A program made the position numbers and the translations under genes. Below are positions 4,648 to 11,090 of a stretch of DNA of 13,847 nucleotides, piece after piece. Origin of the DNA: an uncultured Actinomycetes bacterium (GTDB taxonomy: Bacteria > Actinomycetota > Thermoleophilia > Solirubrobacterales > 70-9); assembly GCA_946886425.1 (NCBI GenBank), contig CAMPIP010000048.1:1-13847 (forward strand). The letters are read 5' to 3'. The notes beneath the pieces were generated by a model. It was not told the DNA's origin. It did no database searches and saw only the letters and a list, made by a program, of their open reading frames with translations. Position 1 is the first letter of the stretch. Each line of letters starts with the position of its first letter.

Positions 4648-6469
4648 TCCCCCGGCGAGCCGGCCGCCTCCGCGGCCGGGCCCCGAAGGAGAGCCGGTGC
4701 AGGCCCCAGGCCAGCAGCGCCAGTAGCGCCAAGGCGATCGCCGCCACGGTCGAGTAGGCAAGGATCTCGAGCAGCGTGCTGCCGCCCTTCTGCTCGCGCT
4801 GCAGCAGCTGGTGCTCGTCCTCGAAGGCGCGCTCGAAGCGGGCCGGCGCCGGCACTTCGCCGACCGGGATGGCCTCGTCGCGGGGCAGGTAGATCGGCAG
4901 CGCCGTCAGCGAGTTGCCGGCGTGGAGGCGGATCATCGACTTCCAGTTGCCGTCGACGGGGATCGGCTCGGTGCTGCGGTAGCGCCCGGGGCCGATCTCG
5001 CGCAGCGGCCCGACGACCAGGCCACCGCCCTGCCACGAGGTGACGTCGAACCACTCGGCGTCGGCGGCGGCGTCCGGCGGGTCGACGACCACCGTCGCGA
5101 CCTTGCGACCGTCGGCTCCCGGGGCGTCGCGCAACGCCACCTGGGCGCTGACGCCGGTGTCGGGGACGGTGTAGAGGCCGAAGACGACCAGGGCGGTCAG
5201 CGTCGCCGCGGCGACCAGTGCCGCCTGGCGCAGGCGCGGCCGCCGCACCCCCTGGTCGAGCGAGAGCCGGGCGCCGGCCCAGGCGCCGAGCAGCGCCCCG
5301 GCCATCGCCGCCAGGAAGCCGATGACGGCGCCCTCTGGGAACAGCGCCGCCGACCAGGCGATCGGCATCCAGATGTGCGACCAGGCCCACTCGGCGGCGA
5401 GCCCGACGGTGCCGATCCCGAACCCGGCCCAGAGCCCGAAGCGGAGCGGTTCGTCGCTGCTGGAGATCCGCAGCGCGATCGCCTCGACCACCAGCGCCTC
5501 GACGATGTAGAGCGGGAAGTGGGGGGTGGTCTGGCCCAGCACCGGCCCGATCGCCAGGGCCAGGGCGCCGCGCAGGACGACGAAGAAGGCGACGGCGCCG
5601 AGGGCGGCGCCGGGCCCGCCGTAGATCCGGGCCAGGACCAGGCCGAGGCTGGCGGCGAGCATCAGCATCAGCGGCTCGAAGACGAGCTGGAACTGGGGGA
5701 CGCCGAAGTCGAACTCGGCCTGGAAGGTGGAGAGTCCGAGCATCAGGCCGCCGGTCAGAGCGACCGCGCGCATGCCCCTGGTGAAGCCGGTCTCCTGTCG
5801 CGGTCGCCCGGCGGCCGCGTTGGCGCGCAGGCCCTCGACGCTGAGCACGGCGATCCCGATCAGGGTCATCGCGGCGCCGCCGATCAGCATCAGGTGGGTC
5901 GGTCCCCAGAGGGTGACGTCCTGGCCGAAGATCCGGTGCCAGACGTCGTCGAGCGGGAACCCGATCAGCGAGAAGGCCCCGCAGACGGCGATCAGGACGC
6001 CGCCGAGCGGCGCCCACCAGCTGGGCCCGAGCCGGATCGCGGCCCGGCTGGGCCGCTCGGTCGGCAGCACCATGGCGATGAAGCCGGCGGTGAAGATCCC
6101 GAACAGGCCGGTGAGGATGAAGTAGTGGGCGGGGTTGGCGAGCGGTCCGGCGTCGCGGCCGTTGTCGATGTGCAGGGAGATGTCCCAGTACATCCCGAAC
6201 AGGGCCACCAGCAGCGAGACGGTGGCGATCGAGGCGGGCAGCGCGGCCCAGCCGGGCAGGCCGGAGCTGCGTTCGGCGTGGGCGGCGAGCCGGCCCAGCA
6301 CCTCGGTGCGGCCGCTGCGATGGCCGAGGCCGAGGTAGAGGAGGGCGCCGGTCAGAAGCGCGGCGGCGGTGGTGGCGATCGCGATCTGGACCGGCTCGGC
6401 GCCGCCGGCGGGCGGGGCTGCCTGAGCGGCCTGCGCGGCCGTGGGGAGGAGGGTTTCGAGGCGCAGCAT
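4586..6469 (-). CDS. Polytopic membrane protein of unknown function with conserved-looking histidines
   Basis: A 627-residue protein I do not recognise by name. About 12 hydrophobic helices span residues 27-435, followed by a roughly 120-residue soluble, beta-rich domain (about 437-560) and a last membrane helix (565-590) with a basic tail. Polar residues in or near the helices stand out: WDISLH100, DNGRD105, PAH115Y, DDVWH178, PTH192L and WSH365IW. Such spaced His/Asp suggest a heme or metal site, but this is inference. The soluble domain (residues 437-560, including GNWKSMIRLHAGNSL) looks extracytoplasmic. ATG is at 6469-6467 with RBS GGAAGGA at 6483-6477. The gene is divergent from a MerR regulator over a tandem operator-like repeat, so MerR control is likely. 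Its C-terminal 20 residues overlap the RTX gene antisense; this Arg/Ser/Ala-rich tail may be a chance extension. Confidence 0.85.
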   Translation of the reverse strand: MLRLETLLPTAAQAAQAAPPAGGAEPVQIAIATTAAALLTGALLYLGLGHRSGRTEVLGRLAAHAERSSGLPGWAALPASIATVSLLVALFGMYWDISLHIDNGRDAGPLANPAHYFILTGLFGIFTAGFIAMVLPTERPSRAAIRLGPSWWAPLGGVLIAVCGAFSLIGFPLDDVWHRIFGQDVTLWGPTHLMLIGGAAMTLIGIAVLSVEGLRANAAAGRPRQETGFTRGMRAVALTGGLMLGLSTFQAEFDFGVPQFQLVFEPLMLMLAASLGLVLARIYGGPGAALGAVAFFVVLRGALALAIGPVLGQTTPHFPLYIVEALVVEAIALRISSSDEPLRFGLWAGFGIGTVGLAAEWAWSHIWMPIAWSAALFPEGAVIGFLAAMAGALLGAWAGARLSLDQGVRRPRLRQAALVAAATLTALVVFGLYTVPDTGVSAQVALRDAPGADGRKVATVVVDPPDAAADAEWFDVTSWQGGGLVVGPLREIGPGRYRSTEPIPVDGNWKSMIRLHAGNSLTALPIYLPRDEAIPVGEVPAPARFERAFEDEHQLLQREQKGGSTLLEILAYSTVAAIALALLALLAWGLHRLSFGARPRRRPARRGTSARASAASGAGRRPSWTRS

Positions 6470-6476
6470 CTTGAAG

Positions 6477-6483
6477 TCCTTCC
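6477..6483 (-). promoter_or_regulatory. Ribosome binding site of the polytopic membrane protein
   Basis: On the minus strand GGAAGGA lies 7 nt before ATG 6469. It is one of the few clear Shine-Dalgarno sites in the window, and it supports this start. Confidence 0.65.
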
Positions 6484-6506
6484 GGAGGTCGGGGGATGAG
6501 CTGTCC

Positions 6507-6540
6507 TTACCTCATACGATGTTACCTCAAACGAGGTTAC
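6507..6540. promoter_or_regulatory. Tandem 15-bp repeat / operator between membrane gene and MerR gene
   Basis: TTACCTCATACGATG (6507-6521) is followed directly by TTACCTCAAACGAGG (6522-6536) and a third partial TTAC (6537-6540). The two copies differ at 2 of 15 positions. The second copy plus flanks also forms an inverted repeat, GTTACCTC-AAAC-GAGGTTAC (6521-6540), with 7 of 8 pairs matching, and the first forms a poorer one overlapping it. Tandem dyads in a divergent gap next to a MerR gene are most simply its binding sites. The sequence pattern is certain; the assignment to MerR is inferred. Confidence 0.7.
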
Positions 6541-6551
6541 ATTCAGCCAGG

Positions 6552-6557
6552 TAGAAT
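6552..6557 (+). promoter_or_regulatory. -10 element of the MerR gene (leaderless)
   Basis: TAGAAT ends 6 nt before GTG 6564, and no Shine-Dalgarno sequence is present. The usual -35 position (about 6527-6534) falls inside the operator repeat and does not match consensus, in keeping with a regulated promoter. Confidence 0.55.
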
Positions 6558-6563
6558 TCTCGC

Positions 6564-7331
6564 GTGGCCAGCAACGACGAATCAGCGGCGGCGCCGGGCC
6601 CGGCCGAGGAGGCGACCCTCACCGTCGAGCAGCTCGCCTACGAGACCGGGATGTCGGTGCGGAACATCCGCAACCACCAGTCGCGCGGTCTGCTGCCGCC
6701 CCCCGAGGTGCGCGCCCGCACCGGCTACTACGGCCCCGAACACGTCGCCCGGCTGCGGCTGATCCAGGAGATGCAGGCGGAGGGCTTCAAGCTCAGCGCG
6801 ATCTCCCGGCTGATCGGCGAGCACGGCGCCGACGCCGACCGCTTCGTCGGCCTCCGCCAGGCGGTGACGGCGCCGATCGACCCCGAGTCGCCGGAAGTCC
6901 TCAGCCGCGAGGAGCTGGTCGAGCGGTTCGGCGTCGACGACGACCGGCTGCTCGAGAAAGCCCAGAAGCTCGGCTTCCTGGTCGCCCTCCCCGACGACAA
7001 CTACGAAGCGCCCAGCCCGGCCCTGCTGCGCGCCGCCGAGGAGGTGCTGGGGATGGGCATCCCGCTGCCGGCGGCGCTGGCGGCGATCGAAAAGCTCGGC
7101 CGCAACTCCCAGTCCGGCGCCCGCACCTTCGTCAGCCTCTTCGTCGACGAACTCTGGAAGCCCTTCGACGAGGCTGGCCGCCCCGAAGAGGCGTGGGCCG
7201 AGATCACCGCCGCGATCGAGCGCCTGCGCCCGCTCGCGGTCGAGGCGATGAACGCCAGCTTCCGACTCTCCCTCACCGCCGAGATCGAGCGCGCCTTCGG
7301 CGAAGTGCTCGAACGCCGCAAGAAGAAGTAG
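6564..7331 (+). CDS. MerR family transcriptional regulator
   Basis: A 255-residue regulator starting at GTG. After a flexible acidic start (1-18) comes a standard MerR winged helix (19-85): LTVEQLAYETGMSVRNIRNHQ, the wing RGLLPPPEVRARTGYYGPEHV, then RLRLIQEMQAEGFKLSAISRLI. MerR domains usually have RYYE/IRYY at the position of IRNHQSRGLLP, so this belongs to the branch with an N-H-Q replacement. The C-terminal part (about 95-255) is long and helical and includes a second helix-turn-helix-like stretch (LSREELVERFGVDDDRLLEKA). There is no cysteine anywhere, so thiol-based metal or redox sensing is excluded; a small-molecule ligand is more likely. The basic tail is RRKKK. The divergent membrane gene is the probable target. 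The stop at 7329-7331 is 11 bp before the short inverted repeat, which may act as terminator. Confidence 0.9.
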   Translation: MASNDESAAAPGPAEEATLTVEQLAYETGMSVRNIRNHQSRGLLPPPEVRARTGYYGPEHVARLRLIQEMQAEGFKLSAISRLIGEHGADADRFVGLRQAVTAPIDPESPEVLSREELVERFGVDDDRLLEKAQKLGFLVALPDDNYEAPSPALLRAAEEVLGMGIPLPAALAAIEKLGRNSQSGARTFVSLFVDELWKPFDEAGRPEEAWAEITAAIERLRPLAVEAMNASFRLSLTAEIERAFGEVLERRKKK

Positions 7332-7342
7332 GCGGTGGCGGT

Positions 7343-7417
7343 CTAGGAGGGATTGGCGAAACCCCCGCATGCGTCCGGCGGCGGCCCGCGCACCCGGGTT
7401 TCGCCAATCCCTCCTAG
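7343..7417. repeat. Inverted-repeat element, short copy (75 bp); likely bidirectional terminator
   Basis: Perfect 22-bp inverted repeats (7343-7364 and 7396-7417) flank a 31-bp centre. In inverted orientation it equals the long copy at 1876-2044 minus its central 94 bp, with a single mismatch (T7370). It lies between the convergent MerR and secreted-protein genes, and its right end contains the TAG stop (7416-7414) of the latter. A 22-bp perfect stem would form in RNA from either strand, so transcription termination or 3'-end protection for both genes is plausible. There is no U-tract. Confidence 0.92.
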
Positions 7418-8088
7418 GCGGGGCCGGCGCCGGCGATCGGCTCGACCCGGAAAGCGGAGCGGGTCGGGTTCTCCGGCTTGAAGAAGGTCGCCGTCTGGTT
7501 GGTCAGGCGCCAGGGGAAGGGTAGGCGTCCCTGGGGCTGGGCGAGGAAGCGGGTGAAGAGGACCGAGGCGCGGTTGCAGCTGATCCCGGAGCCGGCCGGG
7601 ATGTAGAGCAGGTAGCTGCCCTTCGGGAAGAGCAGCGGGCCGACCATCGCGTTGGCGTTGACCGTGAAGGAGCCGGGGCAGAGGCCGCCGAGCGGGGTGT
7701 AGCCGCCTTCTCCTCCGCCGCCTTTGCCGCCCTTGGCGGGGCCGGTGCGGGCGACCGCGAAGCCGCCGCGGGCGCCCTGTTCGAAGCTGGCCTTGCCGCT
7801 GCCTTCGGCGACGACCCGCCACGGTTTCGGCAGGACGCCGTCGTAGTCCTCGAGGAAGCGGGCGAACAGCTTCGAGGCTGCCGCGCAGGTCAGCCCCGAG
7901 CTGGCGTCGAGCGCGATCGAGTAGCTGCCGGCGGGCAGCGAGGCGGGGCCGATCCGGTCGTTGTGGAGGACCGTGAAGCTCGGGCAGGAGGCAGGCGTCA
8001 CCGCCGGTGCGCTCGCCGGCGCGACCAGCGCCACCAGCAGCGTTAGGAGGCCAAGCATGCCGAGCTTTCTCATCGGGCCGAAACTCAC
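7414..8088 (-). CDS. Secreted protein with two tandem homologous cysteine-paired domains
   Basis: A 224-residue exported protein of no family I can name. A signal peptide (MRKLGMLGLLTLLVALVAPASA, from residue 6) precedes two copies of one domain. Copy 1 is CPSFTVLHNDRIGPASLPAG...LTCAAASKLFARFLEDYDG.LPKPWRV. Copy 2 is CPGSFTVNANAMVGPLLFPKG...ISCNRASVLFTRFLAQPQGRLPFPWRL. Shared points are C-P-x-FTV, IG/VGP, P-x-GSY, S-x-x-x-C, A-S-x-LF-x-RFL and LP-x-PW. Each copy has two cysteines, probably one disulfide each. A Gly/Lys-rich linker (GPAKGGKGGGGEGGYTP) joins them. GTG 8088 is preferred because TAGGTT lies 7 nt upstream (leaderless); ATG 8073, five codons later, is the alternative. The TAG stop is inside the inverted repeat. 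Likely a small extracellular ligand-binding protein; function unknown. It lies 29 bp downstream of the aldo/keto reductase. Confidence 0.8.
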   Translation of the reverse strand: MSFGPMRKLGMLGLLTLLVALVAPASAPAVTPASCPSFTVLHNDRIGPASLPAGSYSIALDASSGLTCAAASKLFARFLEDYDGVLPKPWRVVAEGSGKASFEQGARGGFAVARTGPAKGGKGGGGEGGYTPLGGLCPGSFTVNANAMVGPLLFPKGSYLLYIPAGSGISCNRASVLFTRFLAQPQGRLPFPWRLTNQTATFFKPENPTRSAFRVEPIAGAGPA

Positions 8089-8095
8089 GGCCGGC

Positions 8096-8101
8096 AACCT
8101 A
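8096..8101 (-). promoter_or_regulatory. -10 element of the two-domain secreted protein gene
   Basis: On the minus strand TAGGTT is 7 nt before GTG 8088. A TTGACC (8121-8116) exists upstream, but the 14-bp spacing is too short for a normal -35. It gives the secreted-protein gene its own possible promoter despite the close upstream aldo/keto reductase gene. Confidence 0.4.
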
Positions 8102-8117
8102 CCAGCGTCGTCCCCGG

Positions 8118-9080
8118 TCAAGTCCGCGGGGTCGGCGCCACCCGGTCCAGCTGGGCGAGGTCGTCGGCGCTCGGCTGCCAGCGCAGGGCGGCGACGTTGG
8201 CGGCGATCTGCTCGGGCTTGGTGGCGCCGGCGATCACCGAGGCGACCGCCGGCTGGGCGGCGAGGCCGGCGATCGCGACGTCGAGGACGCCGACGCCGCG
8301 CTCGGCGGCGAACTCCTCCAATCCCTCGACGACGTCGAACTGCTCGTCGCTGCCGCGGACCCCGCGGGTCGCCAGCCGCGTCCCCTCCGGCGGCGCCTCG
8401 CCGCGCCGGTACTTGCCGGTCAGCAGGCCCATCGCCAGCGGAAAGAAGGGCAGGATCGAGATCCCCAGCCGCTCGCAGAGCGGCGACACCTCGGCCTCGA
8501 TCCCGCGCTCCAGCAGGCTGTACTCGTTCTGCACGGTGACGTAGCGGGCGAGACCCCGTTCCCGGGCGATCCGGTCCGCCTCCTCGAGCTGGGCGGCGCT
8601 GAAGTTGGAGCAGCCGATCGCGCTCGCCAGGCCTTCGCGGACCAGCTCGTCGAGCGCCTCCAGGGTCTCCTCGGGAGGGGTCGTCCCGTCGGGCTCGTGG
8701 TACTGGTAGAGGTCGATGCGGTCGGTGCGCAGCCGCCGCAGCGAGCCCTCGACCGCCCAGCGGATGTACTCGCGCGAGCCGCGCGGCGCGTCGGGCACGC
8801 CCTCGGCGCCCTTCATCTCCATCCCGAACTTGGTGGCCAGCACGTACTCGTCGCGGCGCCCCTCGAGCACCTCGCCCATCAGCGCCTCGCTGGCACCGGC
8901 GCCGCCGTAGATGTCGGCGGTGTCGAAGAAGGTGACGCCCGCCGCCAGGGCCGCGTCGAGGACCGCCGCGGTGCCGTCGCGGTCGATCCGGCCGCCGAAG
9001 TTGTTGCAGCCGAGACCGAGCACCGTCGCCTCGACCTCGGAACCGCCGAGTCGGCGGCGGGGGAGGGTCGGATCCTGCAT
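8118..9080 (-). CDS. Aldo/keto reductase
   Basis: A 320-residue cytosolic NADPH-dependent oxidoreductase of the AKR superfamily (TIM barrel). It opens with the typical RRLGGSEVEATVLGLGCNNFGG. The catalytic tetrad is complete: D53 and Y58 in FDTADIYG, K84 in ATKFG and H128 in LYQYHEPD. Cofactor-binding elements follow: GCSNFS, VQNEYSLLER, the PFFPLAMGLLTGKY loop, and SVIAGATKPEQIAANV near the C-terminus, where the NADPH 2'-phosphate is held. It is closest in style to the YghZ/Kv-beta-like group, with unknown natural carbonyl substrate. The frame is open 18 codons further (ATG 9134), but that would overlap the divergent acyltransferase start. Homology begins at MQDPTLPRRRLGG, so ATG 9080 is chosen. 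It lies 37 bp from the divergent acyltransferase. Confidence 0.92.
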   Translation of the reverse strand: MQDPTLPRRRLGGSEVEATVLGLGCNNFGGRIDRDGTAAVLDAALAAGVTFFDTADIYGGAGASEALMGEVLEGRRDEYVLATKFGMEMKGAEGVPDAPRGSREYIRWAVEGSLRRLRTDRIDLYQYHEPDGTTPPEETLEALDELVREGLASAIGCSNFSAAQLEEADRIARERGLARYVTVQNEYSLLERGIEAEVSPLCERLGISILPFFPLAMGLLTGKYRRGEAPPEGTRLATRGVRGSDEQFDVVEGLEEFAAERGVGVLDVAIAGLAAQPAVASVIAGATKPEQIAANVAALRWQPSADDLAQLDRVAPTPRT

Positions 9081-9117
9081 CCGAAGAGGGTCGCATACGT
9101 ACGATTCGGCCGGTCCC
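9081..9117. promoter_or_regulatory. Compact divergent gap between aldo/keto reductase and acyltransferase
   Basis: Only 37 bp. TACGAT (9100-9105) is a plausible plus-strand -10 for the acyltransferase, leaving a leader of a few nucleotides. The palindromic TACGTA (9096-9101) could serve the minus strand. No Shine-Dalgarno sequence is visible for either gene. Assignments are tentative. Confidence 0.3.
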
Positions 9118-11073
9118 ATGCCCGAACCCATCAAGCGCGGGCAGCGCTACATGCCCGGCCTCGACGGCCTGCGGGCGGTCGCGGTCCTGGCCGTGATCGC
9201 CTTCCACCTCGGCTATGACTGGGCGCCCGGCGGCCTGCTCGGGGTCGGGGTCTTCTTCACCCTCAGCGGCTACCTGATCACCGACATCCTCCTCGCGCAG
9301 CTGCGGCGCGGCCACATCCGGCTCGGCCGCTTCTGGCTGGCCCGCGCCCGCCGCCTGCTGCCGGCGCTGTTCCTGATGCTGGTCCTCGTCGCCGCCTGGG
9401 TGACCGTCTTCGGCCCCGCCCAGCCGCTGCAGTTCCGCGACGCCGTCGTCGCCAACGCCTTCTACGTCGGCAACTGGCAGCTGATCTTCGGCGACGTCTC
9501 CTACTTTGCCCGCTTCGCCCCGCCCGGCCCGCTCAACCACCTCTGGTCGCTGGCGATCGAGGAGCAGTTCTACCTGCTCTGGCCGTTCCTGCTGGTGCTG
9601 GGGGTGAAGCTGGTTCGGGAGACGCCGACCCGGGCCGGGCTGCGGCCGCGACTGGCCCTCGCGACCCTCGCCCTGGCGGTCGTCTCGGCGGTCCTGATGG
9701 CGATCCTCTACAGGCCCAGCCTCGATCCCTCGCGGGTCTACTACGGGACCGACACCCGCGCCTTCGAGCTGCTCTTCGGCGCCGCCCTGGCGATGGTCTG
9801 GCCGAGCCGCGAGCTCGGTCGCGGCGTCTCCGCCGGCGCCCGCAACCTGCTCGACGCGCTCGGGGTCGCCGGGCTGGCCGCGATCGGGCTGATGGTCTGG
9901 CGGACCGACCAGTACTCCTCGTTCCTCTACCGCGGCGGCTTCGTCGTCCTCTCGGTTGCCACGGTGCTGACCGTGGCGGCGCTGGCCCACCCGGCCTGCC
10001 GGCTCGGCGTCGCGCTCGGCTGGAAGCCGCTGCGCTGGGTCGGGGTGCGCTCCTACGGGATCTACCTCTGGCACTTCCCGATCATCGTCCTCACCACCCC
10101 GGGCGGCGTTGCCGACGGCGCCGAACCGCTGCGCGAGCTGCTCCAGGTGGCGGCGACCCTCGCCGTCGCGGACTTCTCCTGGCGCTTCGTCGAGGAGCCG
10201 ATCCGCCACGGCGCCCTCGGCCGCTTCTGGAAGCGGCTCCGCGCCGGCGAGTGGGAGCCGGCCCAGCTCGGTCGCCAGGGCTGGGCGGTGGCGGCACTCT
10301 CGTCCCTGGTCCTCCTCGCCGCGGTCGCCGGGCTGGCCGGCGTCAACTCGGTCGCCGCCGAAGGCCGCGACGCCCGGGTCGAGGAAGCCCGCGCCGCCGG
10401 CACCCACCGGGCGGCCCCGCTCACCGCCGCCCAGGCCGCCGCCTCGACCCTCTCCTCCTGCAAGGCCGTCGCCCACATCGGCGATTCCACCTCCGAGGGC
10501 CTCACCTCATCGGACTACCTGCCGAACCCTCACCAGCGGATCGAGTCCCAGTACGCCGACGTCGGCGCCGCCGAGCAGGTCTACGGGATCGCCGGCGCCC
10601 GCTCGATCGTCGAGACCTTCGAAGGCGAACCGAACGCCGAGGAAATGGTCGATGCCTTCAAGGCCGAAGGCTTTCGTGGCTGCTGGGTGCTGGCGCTCGG
10701 CACCAACGAGGCGGCCAACGTCTTCGTCGGCTCCAGCATCGAGGAGGGGGAACGGATCGCGATCATGATGCGGGCTATCGGCGACGAACCGGTGCTCTGG
10801 GTCAACGTCCGCTCGCTGGTCAAGGCCGGCGACCCCTACGCCGCGGAGAACATGGAGAAGTGGGACGCGGCCCTGCTGCGCGCCTGCCCCCACTACCCCA
10901 GCATGCGCGTCTACGACTGGGCCGCCGACGTCAAGGACGCCTGGTTCATCGACGACGGGATCCATTTCACCTCGCCCGGCTACGCCGCCCGCGCCGACCT
11001 GATCGCCCACGCCCTCGCCCACGCCTTCCCGGCCGGCGGCGAATCGCCCGGCGGCGATTGCCTGGTCCGCTGA
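9118..11073 (+). CDS. OafA/YrhL-type acyltransferase with C-terminal SGNH hydrolase domain
   Basis: A 651-residue membrane O-acyltransferase fused to an SGNH esterase-like domain, the architecture of OafA-type polysaccharide and peptidoglycan modifiers. Residues 12-380 are the acyltransferase-3 domain: MPGLDGLRAVAVLAVIAFH30 with the conserved His, GVGVFFTLSGYLIT, a cytoplasmic RRGHIRLGRFWLARARRLLP loop, and LWSLAIEEQFYLLWP (142-156); about ten membrane helices follow the usual pattern. After an eleventh helix (about 395-415) and a linker comes the SGNH part: block I HIGDS457, block III ALGTN530E and block V D613-G-I-H616. This gives the Ser-Asp-His set plus an oxyanion Asn. It likely moves an acetyl or other acyl group across the membrane onto a cell-surface glycan; the acceptor is unknown because no polysaccharide genes are adjacent. 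It is convergent with the S9 peptidase, with a 17-bp gap. Confidence 0.93.
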   Translation: MPEPIKRGQRYMPGLDGLRAVAVLAVIAFHLGYDWAPGGLLGVGVFFTLSGYLITDILLAQLRRGHIRLGRFWLARARRLLPALFLMLVLVAAWVTVFGPAQPLQFRDAVVANAFYVGNWQLIFGDVSYFARFAPPGPLNHLWSLAIEEQFYLLWPFLLVLGVKLVRETPTRAGLRPRLALATLALAVVSAVLMAILYRPSLDPSRVYYGTDTRAFELLFGAALAMVWPSRELGRGVSAGARNLLDALGVAGLAAIGLMVWRTDQYSSFLYRGGFVVLSVATVLTVAALAHPACRLGVALGWKPLRWVGVRSYGIYLWHFPIIVLTTPGGVADGAEPLRELLQVAATLAVADFSWRFVEEPIRHGALGRFWKRLRAGEWEPAQLGRQGWAVAALSSLVLLAAVAGLAGVNSVAAEGRDARVEEARAAGTHRAAPLTAAQAAASTLSSCKAVAHIGDSTSEGLTSSDYLPNPHQRIESQYADVGAAEQVYGIAGARSIVETFEGEPNAEEMVDAFKAEGFRGCWVLALGTNEAANVFVGSSIEEGERIAIMMRAIGDEPVLWVNVRSLVKAGDPYAAENMEKWDAALLRACPHYPSMRVYDWAADVKDAWFIDDGIHFTSPGYAARADLIAHALAHAFPAGGESPGGDCLVR

Positions 11074-11087
11074 ACGCCGGCCGGCGT
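11074..11087. terminator. Palindrome between convergent stops, possible weak bidirectional terminator
   Basis: ACGCCGGCCGGCGT is a perfect 14-bp palindrome filling the 17-bp gap between the acyltransferase stop (11071-11073) and the S9 peptidase stop (11093-11091). As RNA it can only make a 5-bp stem with a GGCC loop and no U-tract, so function is uncertain. Confidence 0.25.
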
Positions 11088-11090
11088 GCC

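Noticed and set aside
4811..6499. 562-aa plus-strand frame opposite the polytopic membrane protein
   Set aside because: Its composition is Gly/Asp/Glu/Gln/Arg/Pro-rich, typical of an antisense shadow of a membrane gene. The minus-strand reading has clear helices and an RBS.
8102..8121. TTGACC as -35 of the secreted-protein promoter
   Set aside because: Its spacing to TAGGTT is only 14 bp, and it overlaps the aldo/keto reductase stop, so it is not counted as a true -35.
8089..10476. Extension of the secreted-protein frame upstream to a 1020-aa minus-strand ORF
   Set aside because: It lies across the aldo/keto reductase and acyltransferase genes in wrong frames. Only the last ~220 codons have protein-like content, beginning at the signal peptide.
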